In this document: piece by piece, positions 44,073-55,242 of the stretch
How positions within the stretch are numbered: the stretch's first letter is position 1
How the letters are laid out: each line of letters begins with the position of its first letter
Source of the DNA: Psychroflexus salis
Lineage (GTDB): Bacteria > Bacteroidota > Bacteroidia > Flavobacteriales > Flavobacteriaceae
NCBI RefSeq assembly: GCF_014640175.1
Contig: NZ_BMGL01000001.1
Location: 62,001-126,000, forward strand
Reading direction: 5' to 3'
DNA: 64,000 bases
Notes under the pieces: model-generated
Seen by the model: only the letters and a program-made list of their open reading frames with translations
The model's database searches: none
Told to the model about the DNA's origin: nothing
Translations under genes and position numbers: made by a program

Positions 44073-46634
44073 TTACTGTATTTTTAAATATTCATCGAGT
44101 CTTTTATGCATTTGTAAAATGCTATAATTTTCTTTTGAAATGGGAAAATAATCCCATTCTTTTAGAGCAACTTCGTTTTCAACTAACAACTCAGCCATTC
44201 CTTCGGTGCCAAGTTTACTTTTTAGTCCATGCAATAATACAAAATTATATGTATTGTTATAAATATCTACAGAAAGCTGGACTTGATCGTATGCTAGTTT
44301 TTGTAAACCTTCTTTTATTTGAAGTTTAATTTGCTCTAGCTCTTCTAATGGATAATCATCATTTTTGAAATAATATACTAACTTAAACTTATCTTGATTA
44401 GTATCGAGCTTAAATTTTGTATTTCGCATTGAACTAAGATCATTTATTAATTCTTGGGCTTTTTTGCCTTCCTTTGTTTGTGGATGGTCTAAAGCCAGCT
44501 GTTCTAGCGCTTCTTTATAGTCGGCAAATCCAAACATTCTACCGGTTACTTGTGCTTTTAATAATTTAAATTTAGGCAACATAGGGGTTGTTGTAAATTG
44601 GTTTTCCCAATATTGGCAAGCTTCCAAAAGACCGTTTAATTCCTGTTTTTGAAATTTCTTATATAATCTTGCGTATACACGGCTTGGGCTGTTTTCATCA
44701 TCTCGAAGGCTTCTTGGATTTAAAAGAATTTCTGCATACCGAGAGTCGGGATGTTCATTAATAATATTTTGCTTCCAATAGTTTACTTGAGCTTCATTTT
44801 CTAAATTTCTATAAGCTAGATATAAGTTATACTTTGCGGGTAGGATTAATTTTTCGTCGGTCTTTTTAAATTCTAATAATCGAATAAATCGCTCTATTGC
44901 TAATTCGTTTTCTTTAAACTTCTCTTTATAGATTACCCCGAGTTGGAAATAGGCATAAGAGCGTTCTCCCGCTATACTATCTATTAGTTGTTCGTCGCTT
45001 GGAATTTCAGCAATATAAGTTTGTGGATCGAACTGTGGATCATTAAAAATTTCGCCTTCATCATCTTTATTGGTTTCTTGTTCGTCTCCGTTATTCGTCG
45101 CTTTTTTACCTTCTAATCGCCAGTTATCTGCTAATTCAATATCACCCCAAACTTTCTTAAACTTTGATTTACCACTAGAAATTTTAGCTTTGTTGTAAAA
45201 ATAAAATTCTTCGCCTCCAGCATTAGTTTTCATCCCACCAGAATTAGCATTTGTTCCAAAACCACCGATTTGTGGAGCAGCTACATTTGCAAATCGTTCT
45301 TCTCTTTTTTGTTGTGCAAATAAACTTTTGGCTTCTTCTTTTAATCGGTCGGTATATTTTTCAAAAAAGACAAGACGTTGTGCATCATTCATTTCAACTA
45401 AATCTAAAATACTATCCGTTTCAGTTGCAATATCTTCATATTTTATTACTTCGTCTAAATTTTCTCTTTTCTTTTTAATCAACCTAAACTCGCGGGTGCT
45501 TTGGTCTAAGTTGGTCATTGTACTATCGTAGTAAAAACCAGCGGTTTTGTAAGATGCCTTATCGAAATATATTTCGGCTAAATTTAAATAATCTCGCGAA
45601 CGCAAATACATACTTTCTGGCTGCTCTCGCAAAGATTTATCGTAATAACGAATAGCTAAATTAGTCGAATCGATTTTAAGGTAATGTTCGGCAAATTCGA
45701 AAAATAAATAATCTAAATAATCTCGGTTTTCCCAGTTTTCATCTAATTCTTGAAAATAAGTTTGTACATATGTACTATCTTGGGCTTGAAAATCTTTGTT
45801 TTTAAAAATCCCCATTAACGAATGCATCATGTAATCGCGTGGTGGTTTGCGTTTAAAATCAATAACACGCTTAAAATTGGCATTGGCTGAATCTTTATTT
45901 CCGATTTGGTTATACAACTGTGCAGTAATGTAAGTCCATCTCGCTTTTTCGTCGTAAGTTTCAACTAAGTTAGAAGCAAGTTGTAAAGGTTCTATTGCTG
46001 CATCATAATTTTCTAATTTAATCTGAATAGCAGCAATACTAGAGTAAATTTCAACTAAATCTTCAGGTAAAATTAACGAATTAGTGGATAAAATTTCTTG
46101 CAATTTTGCCAGTGCAATTTCATCATAATTGAGCCGCATATTGGTTTTTTGTAACCATATTTCGGCCCGTGTAATAATTTCAGAATCTGGATAATGATTA
46201 ATAATAAAGTTAAAAGCATCTTTAGCAGGAATGTAACGCTGGTCGTAATAACGCGCAATACCTAATAACAAATAAGCTTCATCTACTTGAAAATTATACT
46301 CTCTACCTCCCATAAACATAGAATGTTTTTGGATGCCTTTGGTTGCTTTTAATTCTGCATTTCCAAAGTATTGATTTAAAGGTACCGTATCACTTCGTTC
46401 TGGCGGCAATGGCAACATTCGTTCAATGCTAAGCACATCGAAATAATTATCGGGTGTTTGCTGTTTTACATCTTGAATGCCCTTTTCAATCTCAATATTG
46501 CCATGGTACAAAATATTGTAGTAGGTGGTCATTGCATGAAAATTCCTATTCACAAATTTGTTTTTCTTTCGTGAACATCCAACAATTAACAACAAAAAAA
46601 TTAATGATATAAGACCAAATTTATACTTCTGCAT
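44073..46634 (-). CDS. porW: T9SS/gliding motility TPR lipoprotein PorW (SprE)
   Basis: This 853-residue lipoprotein (lipobox LLLIVGCSRKK, Cys near residue 20) begins the mature chain with KNKFVNRNFHAMTTYYNILYHGN and is filled with TPR-like helical repeats. It contains an Asn/Gly-rich and Lys/Glu-rich insert in the middle (about 465-545). These are marks of PorW/SprE, an outer-membrane lipoprotein needed for T9SS secretion and gliding. It fits the T9SS cargo genes elsewhere in this window. It heads the minus-strand unit that continues into bactofilin and the ATP synthase genes. Confidence 0.9.
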   Translation of the reverse strand: MQKYKFGLISLIFLLLIVGCSRKKNKFVNRNFHAMTTYYNILYHGNIEIEKGIQDVKQQTPDNYFDVLSIERMLPLPPERSDTVPLNQYFGNAELKATKGIQKHSMFMGGREYNFQVDEAYLLLGIARYYDQRYIPAKDAFNFIINHYPDSEIITRAEIWLQKTNMRLNYDEIALAKLQEILSTNSLILPEDLVEIYSSIAAIQIKLENYDAAIEPLQLASNLVETYDEKARWTYITAQLYNQIGNKDSANANFKRVIDFKRKPPRDYMMHSLMGIFKNKDFQAQDSTYVQTYFQELDENWENRDYLDYLFFEFAEHYLKIDSTNLAIRYYDKSLREQPESMYLRSRDYLNLAEIYFDKASYKTAGFYYDSTMTNLDQSTREFRLIKKKRENLDEVIKYEDIATETDSILDLVEMNDAQRLVFFEKYTDRLKEEAKSLFAQQKREERFANVAAPQIGGFGTNANSGGMKTNAGGEEFYFYNKAKISSGKSKFKKVWGDIELADNWRLEGKKATNNGDEQETNKDDEGEIFNDPQFDPQTYIAEIPSDEQLIDSIAGERSYAYFQLGVIYKEKFKENELAIERFIRLLEFKKTDEKLILPAKYNLYLAYRNLENEAQVNYWKQNIINEHPDSRYAEILLNPRSLRDDENSPSRVYARLYKKFQKQELNGLLEACQYWENQFTTTPMLPKFKLLKAQVTGRMFGFADYKEALEQLALDHPQTKEGKKAQELINDLSSMRNTKFKLDTNQDKFKLVYYFKNDDYPLEELEQIKLQIKEGLQKLAYDQVQLSVDIYNNTYNFVLLHGLKSKLGTEGMAELLVENEVALKEWDYFPISKENYSILQMHKRLDEYLKIQ

Positions 46635-46690
46635 GCATTTTACTTGTGTATTGCTAACTCAAAAATTTAAGTATTAGTATAGCGTAAGCG

Positions 46691-46698
46691 CAAAAATA
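46691..46698 (-). promoter_or_regulatory. Bacteroidota -7 box for porW
   Basis: The minus strand reads TATTTTTG followed by CG, an exact TAnnTTTG match, 57 bases before the porW ATG. Confidence 0.5.
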
Positions 46699-47146
46699 GG
46701 TTTATTATCTTAAAAACGAAGCAGAAGCCAAAAAATTCAAAAAGAAGCATTTTTTCTTACAAAAGATATTAGCGTGCTTGCTTCGGCAAGCTCAGCACAG
46801 ATGTTTCAGTAGGCTCAGCAAAGCTGCTCTAGCTGACTAAACACAAGCGTTTCGAACCTTCAACATGCCTTGGGCAAAGCTACTTGGCACTAGCCACTAT
46901 AAGAAAAGGAGACCAGACTTTCTTATCCATCTTACCAAATCTAACAAATAATATCATAAAGAAAGTTTTTAGTTTAGATGTATCGAAATGCTTAAAAACA
47001 AGATGGATTTTAAAGTATAACAGCTCAAGTTTTTCTATGTTTATAATTAAAACAAGTCTTTTTCTTTTAATTGGACACGAATGAAAAAGAAGTATTAATC
47101 TCACTACAATTTTTAAAGTGATTCTGTATTTTTACATAAAAAGAAT
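46699..47146. repeat. Intergenic region with a repeat-like, GC-richer island
   Basis: Most is AT-rich and non-coding. A GC-richer island at about 46771-46890 stands out. It contains the perfect hairpin GCTTGC-TTCG-GCAAGC (46776-46791) and two copies of GCTCAGCA (46790-46797 and 46813-46820). Similar strings recur as dispersed repeats in flavobacterial genomes as far as I recall, so this is probably a repeat copy or a decayed gene end. Short open frames here lack any family resemblance. Confidence 0.4.
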
Positions 47147-49171
47147 ATGGCGAATTCAGGAAACCAACTTCAGTTTGCAACGAGTCCATACCTACTTCAA
47201 CACAAGGACAATCCTGTTCACTGGCGGGAATGGAACGAAGAAACCTTAGCTTTAGCAAAAGAAGAAAACAAAGTTTTGCTAATTAGCGTTGGCTATGCAG
47301 CTTGCCATTGGTGCCATGTCATGGCACACGAATCTTTTGAAGATAAAGATGTTGCTAAAATTATGAATGCACATTTTATTTGTATAAAAATCGATCGTGA
47401 AGAACGACCAGATATCGATCAAATTTATATGGATGCTGCACAAATTTTAACTGGTCGCGGGGGTTGGCCTTTAAATGCATTTGCCCTACCCAACGGGAAA
47501 CCCTTTTATGCAGCCACTTATTTTCCAAAAGAAAACTGGAAAAAAGTATTAAAGAATATTGCAAAAGCCTATCGAGAAAATTATGATCAATTGGCTGAAA
47601 CAGCAGAAAAATTAACAGCTGGAATTCAGGCATATGATGCCTATGAATTTGCTCCCGAAAAACCTACACCTGTTACAAAAAGCGATTACCAAGATATGTT
47701 GGTAGGATGGCAACAATATATCGACACCAAAAAAGGTGGTTTTAAAGGTGCTCCAAAATTTCCTATGCCTAATTCATGGCAATTTTTAATACAATACTAC
47801 TATTTTACAAAAGAGCAATCTACTTTAGAAGCTTTAAATTTACATCTCGATGAAATGGCAAAAGGCGGAATTTACGATCAAATAGGTGGTGGTTTTGCTC
47901 GTTATGCGGTAGACAATCGTTGGTTTTTACCTCACTTCGAAAAAATGCTATACGATAATGCTCAACTGGTAAGTTTATATGCCAATGCTTATAAAATACT
48001 TCCTAAAAAACATTACCAATTGGTAATTGAAGAAAGCTTGAGTTTTATTGAAAGAGAACTAACCCATGAATCTGGAGGCTTTTATGCTTCATTAGACGCT
48101 GATAGTGAAGGAGAAGAAGGAAAATATTACATATGGGAAGAAGAAGAATTGCAAAAACTTATTGCTCCTAGAGATTGGGAATGGTTTAAAAAATATTACC
48201 AAATAAACAAAAAAGGAAATTGGGAAAATGGGAAAAACATTTTGTTTACAATCCAAAGCCCTAACCAATTTGCTAAAAGTGAAGGTTTTGAAGAATCCGA
48301 TTTCATCAATAAACTTAATTTTTATAAACAAAAATTACTCAATGTACGATCTAAACGCGAACGGCCTGGCTTAGACGATAAAATTTTAACTTCGTGGAAT
48401 GCACTTATGTTAAAGGCTTATGTAGATGCTGCAACTGCTTTACAAAATAAAAATTACTTGTTAAAAGCTGAAAAAAATGCTGACTTTTTGTTTCAGCATA
48501 GTTGGAATAAAAAAACCCTTTACAGAAACTTCAAAAACGGAAAAGCAAGTATTCCAGGGTTTTTAGATGATTACGCCTTACTAATTGAAGGGCTTTTAGC
48601 CTTATATCAGGTAAACTTTAATTTAAAGCACCTAAATTGGGCTAATGAATTAATTGAAATTTGTATTCGTGATTTATATGTAGAAAAAACAGGTTTGTTT
48701 GCATACACTTCAAAAAATAGCGAGCAACTAATTGCTGAAAAATTTGAAATGAACGACAATGTTATTCCTGCGGCAAATTCTTCTTTAGCGAAATCTCTTT
48801 TCCTTGCTGGCCATTTACTTACTGAAGAAAAATACATACATGCCAGTGAACAAATGTTGGCGCATGTTAAACAAAAAATATATAAATCTGGACCTTACTT
48901 TGCCAATTGGTCAATTTTGAGTGGCTGGCTAGCCAATTCATTTAAAGAGGTTGCAATTATGGGAAAAGATGCTGCACAACGCAATTTTGAATTGCAAAAA
49001 AACTACTTTGGCAATGCTGTTTTTTTAGGAGGGAACAAAGAAAATTTGGCTTTATTACAGGGCAAACTTCCTAAAAATAACAACAGCATATTTTATGTTT
49101 GCGAAAACAAAACCTGCCAGCAACCAACAAGCGATTTAAATGAAGCTATTAGGAAAATTATAGAACGCTAA
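47147..49171 (+). CDS. Thioredoxin-domain protein, DUF255/YyaL (SSP411) family
   Basis: This 674-residue cytoplasmic protein has an N-terminal thioredoxin-like domain whose active-site CHWC is C53-xx-C56 (VGYAACHWCHVMAHESFED). An (alpha/alpha)6-barrel of the kind found in glycoside hydrolases and epimerases follows (TSWNALMLKAYVDAA, then IPGFLDDYALLIEGLLALYQ). The family is widespread from bacteria to the human protein SPATA20, but its biochemical function is not settled. The start matches the family N terminus (NQLQFATSPYLLQHKDNPVHW). It has no operon partner: porW diverges and an isoaspartyl peptidase gene converges. Confidence 0.93.
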   Translation: MANSGNQLQFATSPYLLQHKDNPVHWREWNEETLALAKEENKVLLISVGYAACHWCHVMAHESFEDKDVAKIMNAHFICIKIDREERPDIDQIYMDAAQILTGRGGWPLNAFALPNGKPFYAATYFPKENWKKVLKNIAKAYRENYDQLAETAEKLTAGIQAYDAYEFAPEKPTPVTKSDYQDMLVGWQQYIDTKKGGFKGAPKFPMPNSWQFLIQYYYFTKEQSTLEALNLHLDEMAKGGIYDQIGGGFARYAVDNRWFLPHFEKMLYDNAQLVSLYANAYKILPKKHYQLVIEESLSFIERELTHESGGFYASLDADSEGEEGKYYIWEEEELQKLIAPRDWEWFKKYYQINKKGNWENGKNILFTIQSPNQFAKSEGFEESDFINKLNFYKQKLLNVRSKRERPGLDDKILTSWNALMLKAYVDAATALQNKNYLLKAEKNADFLFQHSWNKKTLYRNFKNGKASIPGFLDDYALLIEGLLALYQVNFNLKHLNWANELIEICIRDLYVEKTGLFAYTSKNSEQLIAEKFEMNDNVIPAANSSLAKSLFLAGHLLTEEKYIHASEQMLAHVKQKIYKSGPYFANWSILSGWLANSFKEVAIMGKDAAQRNFELQKNYFGNAVFLGGNKENLALLQGKLPKNNNSIFYVCENKTCQQPTSDLNEAIRKIIER

Positions 49172-49383
49172 GCTATGTAATTGTATAGTAGTAAAGACAT
49201 CTATGCTTAAAGAAAATACAACACAGACTTTAATGGAATAACACATAAGATTACACAGAAATAGCATTAATGAATCTATTTTTTGAAATTGATCTATAAA
49301 TAAAACTAATTTCTATACCTCTTAAATTATTTCCAATTCCTTAAATTTTCGGAATTTAAAGATGAGTCATACAAAATGTGCTA

Positions 49384-50448
49384 CTAATTTTGCTGAAACA
49401 TCCCTATTTTCAATTCACCATCCGCATTCATTTGGGCTCTGTACATCCCAGGTGTATTAAATTCCATTACAACATTCCCTAAATGGTCTATACCAACAAT
49501 ACCACCTCTACCACCTAAGTTGCTAAGTTTTTCTTGAATTACAATTTTAGAAGCTTGTTCCAAACTTAAGTTTTGGTATTGCATTAAAGCAGAAATATCG
49601 TAAGCAACCACGTTTCGTATAAAAAACTCACCATGTCCTGTCGCTGAAATTGCACAAGTAAGGTTATTGGCATAAGTACCAGCGCCGATAATCGGTGAGT
49701 CGCCAATGCGTCCATATTTTTTATTCGTCATTCCTCCTGTAGATGTGCCAGCCACCAAATTGCCTTCTTGGTCTAAAGCGACGCAGCCTACAGTACCGTA
49801 TTTATTATTTTGAAGGAGTTCATCTTTAAAATAAAAAGCCGTTTGCTCACTTTCTTTGCTACGTTGCAAAGATGCTTTTTTACCATCGGTATGGAAATAT
49901 TCGTTTTCTACTAATTCTATTCCCTGCATTTTTGCAAAAACTTCTGCTCCTTCTCCACTCAATAGCACATGTTCAGAATTTTCCATAACTTTAAACGCAA
50001 GGTTTATGGGGTTTTTTACCCTAGTTACACTAGCAACTGCCCCCGCATTTAAACTACCTCCATGCATAATGGAAGCATCTAATTCATTTATTCCGTCGGC
50101 ATTAAAAACAGCTCCTTTTCCAGAATTAAACAAAGGGGAGTCTTCTAAAATATTAATCGTATGCATTACAGCTTCTTCTGCTTTACCGCCACTTGCCAAA
50201 ATTTCATGACCAACACGAATCGCTTCTTCAAGTTTAAGTTCGTACATTTTTTGTAGTGAATCGCTCATGTTTACCTTGCGAATTACACCTGCACCACCAT
50301 GTAATGCAATTCCAAATTTGGCAGGCTGTTGTTTTAATTCGTCTACGGTTTCTTGCTGATTAATAATTTGGTTTTGTACATCTTTTTGCTGCTCAACACA
50401 ACTAAAGAATAAAAAACCGAATGTTAAGAAAAGATATACTGACTTCAT
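49384..50448 (-). CDS. Isoaspartyl peptidase/plant-type L-asparaginase, lipoprotein
   Basis: This protein of 354 residues from the ATG at 50448 is an Ntn-hydrolase that autocleaves to expose a catalytic Thr: T219 in KYGTVGCVALD. It also has IALHGGAGV and a STGGMTNKKYGRIGDSPIIGAGTYA segment. It hydrolyses beta-aspartyl dipeptides and sometimes asparagine. The N terminus is a signal with a lipobox (FLFFSC, C17), so it is probably a lipoprotein in the cell envelope. An ATG at 50481 is upstream of a near-consensus -7 box (TATCTTTA, 50464-50471, minus), which favours the later start. The 212 bases after it hold nothing I recognise. Confidence 0.92.
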   Translation of the reverse strand: MKSVYLFLTFGFLFFSCVEQQKDVQNQIINQQETVDELKQQPAKFGIALHGGAGVIRKVNMSDSLQKMYELKLEEAIRVGHEILASGGKAEEAVMHTINILEDSPLFNSGKGAVFNADGINELDASIMHGGSLNAGAVASVTRVKNPINLAFKVMENSEHVLLSGEGAEVFAKMQGIELVENEYFHTDGKKASLQRSKESEQTAFYFKDELLQNNKYGTVGCVALDQEGNLVAGTSTGGMTNKKYGRIGDSPIIGAGTYANNLTCAISATGHGEFFIRNVVAYDISALMQYQNLSLEQASKIVIQEKLSNLGGRGGIVGIDHLGNVVMEFNTPGMYRAQMNADGELKIGMFQQN

Positions 50449-50559
50449 AAAGAATATTTTTTTAAAGATAAGCCAAATCAATTAGCTAATAAAAGACTCT
50501 TCCTTAAAAAGTTTCAATTTATTAACATAACAAGTAGATTTTTAATTTATTTATAAAAG

Positions 50560-50567
50560 TACTTTTG
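50560..50567 (+). promoter_or_regulatory. Bacteroidota -7 box for the marC-family gene
   Basis: TACTTTTG followed by CG is an exact TAnnTTTG match, 22 bases before the ATG at 50590. Confidence 0.5.
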
Positions 50568-50589
50568 CGCGCAATTTTAGCAAAAAGAA

Positions 50590-51162
50590 ATGGAATTTAA
50601 TTTGAAAGAGATTTTTACAGCTGGTATGATTTTATTTGCTGTAATAGATATAGTGGGTAGCGTGCCCATTATAGTAGATTTACGTAAAAAAGTAGGTCAC
50701 GTACAAAGTGAAAAAGCCACCATTGTTGCCTGTGCTTTAATGATTGCTTTTTTATTTATTGGCGAGAGTATTTTAAATTTAATTGGTATCGATGTAAACT
50801 CGTTTGCAGTTGCTGGGGCTTTTATCTTGTTTTTTTTAGCCATTGAAATGATTTTAGGTATTCAACTTTATAAAGACGATGCTCCAGAAACAGCCGCCAT
50901 CGTCCCTATTGCTTTTCCTTTAATTGCTGGAGCAGGAACCATGACCACACTATTATCGATGAAATCTGAATTTGAAACGCAAAACATTATTGCAGCGGTA
51001 GTTATTAATAGCATTATTGTATATGCCGTATTAAAGTCGACAAAATTAATTGAACGTGTATTAGGAAATCAAGGAATCGCTGTAATACGTAAAATATTTG
51101 GTGTAATTTTGTTAGCCATTGCTGTAAAATTGTTCACAGCTAATATTCAAAATTTATTTTAA
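50590..51162 (+). CDS. MarC family integral membrane protein
   Basis: This 190-residue protein has about six hydrophobic helices. It includes the family features IDIVGSVPIIVDLRKK near the start, FLAIEMILGIQ in the middle and IPLVAG-type AFPLIAGAGTMTTLLSM. The MarC/UPF0056 family is found widely, was once linked to antibiotic resistance, and its function remains unproven. The stop is followed after one base by a small membrane protein gene. Confidence 0.92.
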   Translation: MEFNLKEIFTAGMILFAVIDIVGSVPIIVDLRKKVGHVQSEKATIVACALMIAFLFIGESILNLIGIDVNSFAVAGAFILFFLAIEMILGIQLYKDDAPETAAIVPIAFPLIAGAGTMTTLLSMKSEFETQNIIAAVVINSIIVYAVLKSTKLIERVLGNQGIAVIRKIFGVILLAIAVKLFTANIQNLF

Positions 51163-51163
51163 T

Positions 51164-51373
51164 ATGAAGTATTTTATTTATTTCTTGATGCTTTTTGCAG
51201 TTGGCATGATGGTATTATCGGCAAGTTTAATCGATTTTAAGGAAGTATTTGGAGCAGAAAGTCAGTTTGGAAGTATTGGGTTTATGGCTTCATTTATTGT
51301 GCTAATTGTACTTGTTATTTTATTGGCTTCTAAGAAAGTTAAGGAAAAGTACGACCAAATCCATGCTGAATAA
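51164..51373 (+). CDS. Small two-helix membrane protein
   Basis: This 69-residue protein consists of two hydrophobic segments (YFIYFLMLFAVGMMVLSASL and IGFMASFIVLIVLVILLAS) and a charged tail (KKVKEKYDQIHAE). It starts one base after the marC-family stop, so translation is coupled. I do not recognise a family. It ends before the bidirectional terminator at 51404. Confidence 0.68.
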   Translation: MKYFIYFLMLFAVGMMVLSASLIDFKEVFGAESQFGSIGFMASFIVLIVLVILLASKKVKEKYDQIHAE

Positions 51374-51403
51374 AAATCGCATTAAATTGAGTATTGCAAA
51401 GCA

Positions 51404-51440
51404 TAAAAAAAGCCTAAGTAAATTCACTTAGGCTTTTTTT
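51404..51440. terminator. Bidirectional hairpin terminator
   Basis: AAAAAAAGCCTAAGT and ACTTAGGCTTTTTTT form a long perfect stem between the small membrane gene (plus) and atpC (minus). Confidence 0.88.
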
Positions 51441-51459
51441 AAATATATAACTGTGTAAA

Positions 51460-51735
51460 TTAATCGACAAGTACAATTACTTTATTTTGATTAAGCTCGA
51501 CAACACCGCCATCGATAGGAAAGATTTTCTTTCCACCTTCATCTTTAAATAAGTCTTTTACATGGTCTGAAAGTTCAACATTACCCGCTAGTTTAATTCC
51601 ACCTTTTTTCAAAACAGAAACAACAGGAGCGTGATTATTAAGCATCTGAAATTCTCCATTAACGCCTGGGACGCTAACTTCATTAACTTCGCCACTAAAT
51701 AAAACTTGTTCTGGACTTACTATTTCTAAATGCAT
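51460..51735 (-). CDS. atpC: ATP synthase F1 epsilon subunit
   Basis: This 91-residue protein corresponds to the N-terminal beta-sandwich of epsilon (HLEIVSPEQVLFSGEVNEVSVPGVNGEFQMLNNHAP). The C-terminal helical hairpin that acts as a brake in Escherichia coli is missing, as is common in Bacteroidota. It is 15 bases after atpD and ends at the shared terminator. Confidence 0.95.
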   Translation of the reverse strand: MHLEIVSPEQVLFSGEVNEVSVPGVNGEFQMLNNHAPVVSVLKKGGIKLAGNVELSDHVKDLFKDEGGKKIFPIDGGVVELNQNKVIVLVD

Positions 51736-51750
51736 AGTTCGATTATAAAA

Positions 51751-53265
<1,515 letters not shown>

Positions 53266-53303
53266 TTAATTTTATTGAAAATTTTAATCAGAATTTCGAG
53301 TTG

Positions 53304-53311
53304 CAAATATA
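53304..53311 (-). promoter_or_regulatory. Bacteroidota -7 box for atpDC
   Basis: The minus strand reads TATATTTG followed by C, an exact TAnnTTTG match, 45 bases before the preferred atpD ATG. Confidence 0.55.
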
Positions 53312-53382
53312 TATCTTTTAAAAAAACTATAAACTCACTTTTTCGTTTTTATTTTATTAGGAATTTTCTCACAAAAAATGTG

Positions 53383-55230
53383 TTATTCCACAGTAACCGA
53401 CTTAGCTAAATTTCTTGGTTGATCTACGTTTTTACCTAACATTACAGCAATGTGATAAGACAATAACTGTAAAGGAATGGTAGTTAACAAAGGTGTTAGT
53501 GCTTCAAAAGTGTCGGGAATAGTAATGGTATGGTCTGCAATTTGGCTTACTTGCTCGTCTCCTTCGGTTACAATAGCAATAATTTTTCCTTTTCTAGACT
53601 TAATTTCTTGTACATTACTTACCACTTTTTCATAATGTCCTTTTTTAGTTGCAATAACTACAACTGGCATTTCTTCGTCGATTAAGGCGATGGGGCCGTG
53701 TTTCATTTCTGCCGCAGGGTAACCTTCTGCATGAATGTAAGAAATTTCTTTTAATTTTAGCGCGCCTTCTAAGGCAACAGGAAAGTTATAACCTCTTCCC
53801 AAATACAAACAATTGCGTGAGTTTTTATAATGGTTTGCCACTTCTAAAATATGCTCATTCGATTGAAGCGCTTTTTCTATTTTAGAAGGAATAAGATCCA
53901 TTTCTCGCAAATACATATGGAAATCTGAATTATTTATACTTCCTTTTTCTTTGCCTAATTTAAGCGCAATAAGTGTAAGGATAGTAATTTGAGTTGTAAA
54001 TGCTTTAGTAGATGCTACCCCAATTTCTGGGCCAGCGTGTGTATAAGCACCGGCATCGGTTACTCTAGAAATAGAAGAACCCACTACATTACAAACACCA
54101 AAAACAAAAGCTCCGTTTTCTTTGGCAAGTTTAATGGCTGCCATTGTATCGGCAGTTTCTCCACTCTGCGAAATAGCAATTAACACATCGCCCTTACCAA
54201 TAACCGGATTTCGGTATCTAAATTCGGATGCATATTCAACTTCTACTGGAATTCTAGCCAAATCTTCAAATATATATTCGGCTACTAATCCTGCATGCCA
54301 CGAAGTTCCGCAGGCAACAATTATAATTCGGTTGGCATTTAAAAAACGATTTAAATGATCGTCTATACCAGACATTTTAATAATTCCTTCGTTAACCAGC
54401 ATTCTACCACGATAGGTATCTTCGATGGCTGAAGGTTGTTCATAAATTTCTTTCAACATAAAGTGCTCGTAACCACCTTTTTCAATTTGGTCAAGATTCA
54501 TTTGTAGTTTTTGCACATATGCGTCTACCAAGTTATCGTTTTTAATTTCACGAACACGTACGTCTCTCCCTAATCGAACAACGGCCATTTCTCCATCTTC
54601 TAGATAAATAGCATTTTTAGTAAATTCGATAAATGGCGAAGCATCCGATGCAATAAAGTATTCGTCTTCTCCCACACCAATAGCTAATGGGCTTCCTAAA
54701 CGCGCAACCACCAATTCGTTGGGTTTCTTTTTATCAAAAACCGTAATAGCATAGGCACCTATAGCTTGGTTTAATGCAACTTGCACAGCTTTTCCTAGCT
54801 TTACTCCTTCATTTTTTTGCACATCTTCTATTAAGTTAATTAAAACTTCGGTATCGGTGTCTGATGAAAAGCTGTAGCCTCGGTTGATCAATTCCTTTTT
54901 AAGCGATTCGTAGTTTTCAATAATTCCATTGTGAATAATTACTAAATCGCCCGAATTAGAAACATGTGGATGAGAGTTAATATCGTTGGGTTCGCCATGC
55001 GTTGCCCATCGAGTATGGCCGATGCCTATATGTGCTTCGGTATTAATTTCAGATTTGCATTTAAGGTCAAGTTCGGCAACTTTTCCTTTGGTTTTGCATA
55101 ATTTGATTTCATCATTATTGAATAAAGCAATGCCAGCACTATCGTAACCACGATATTCTAGGCGCTGCAAACCATTTACAATAATAGGATAAGCGTCTCG
55201 CCTCCCTATATATCCAACAATTCCACACAT
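53383..55230 (-). CDS. glmS: Glucosamine-fructose-6-phosphate aminotransferase (isomerising)
   Basis: This 615-residue enzyme makes glucosamine-6-phosphate from fructose-6-phosphate and glutamine, the first step toward peptidoglycan and lipopolysaccharide amino sugars. The N-terminal glutaminase has the catalytic Cys2 (MCGIVGYIGRRDAYP). Two SIS domains follow (ACGTSWHAGLVAEY, ISQSGETADTMAA; LGRGYNFPVALEGALKLKEI), and the end is PRNLAKSVTVE. No glmS ribozyme is evident in the 12 bases separating it from the upstream DUF4270 gene. Confidence 0.98.
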   Translation of the reverse strand: MCGIVGYIGRRDAYPIIVNGLQRLEYRGYDSAGIALFNNDEIKLCKTKGKVAELDLKCKSEINTEAHIGIGHTRWATHGEPNDINSHPHVSNSGDLVIIHNGIIENYESLKKELINRGYSFSSDTDTEVLINLIEDVQKNEGVKLGKAVQVALNQAIGAYAITVFDKKKPNELVVARLGSPLAIGVGEDEYFIASDASPFIEFTKNAIYLEDGEMAVVRLGRDVRVREIKNDNLVDAYVQKLQMNLDQIEKGGYEHFMLKEIYEQPSAIEDTYRGRMLVNEGIIKMSGIDDHLNRFLNANRIIIVACGTSWHAGLVAEYIFEDLARIPVEVEYASEFRYRNPVIGKGDVLIAISQSGETADTMAAIKLAKENGAFVFGVCNVVGSSISRVTDAGAYTHAGPEIGVASTKAFTTQITILTLIALKLGKEKGSINNSDFHMYLREMDLIPSKIEKALQSNEHILEVANHYKNSRNCLYLGRGYNFPVALEGALKLKEISYIHAEGYPAAEMKHGPIALIDEEMPVVVIATKKGHYEKVVSNVQEIKSRKGKIIAIVTEGDEQVSQIADHTITIPDTFEALTPLLTTIPLQLLSYHIAVMLGKNVDQPRNLAKSVTVE

Positions 55231-55242
55231 AATATATTAGTT

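Noticed and set aside
46880-47104. Open frames on both strands between porW and the YyaL-family gene
   Set aside because: They are short, lack a recognisable domain and lie in AT-rich sequence next to a repeat-like island.
55231-55242. glmS ribozyme or leader riboswitch
   Set aside because: Only 12 bases separate glmS from the preceding gene, too few for a ribozyme.
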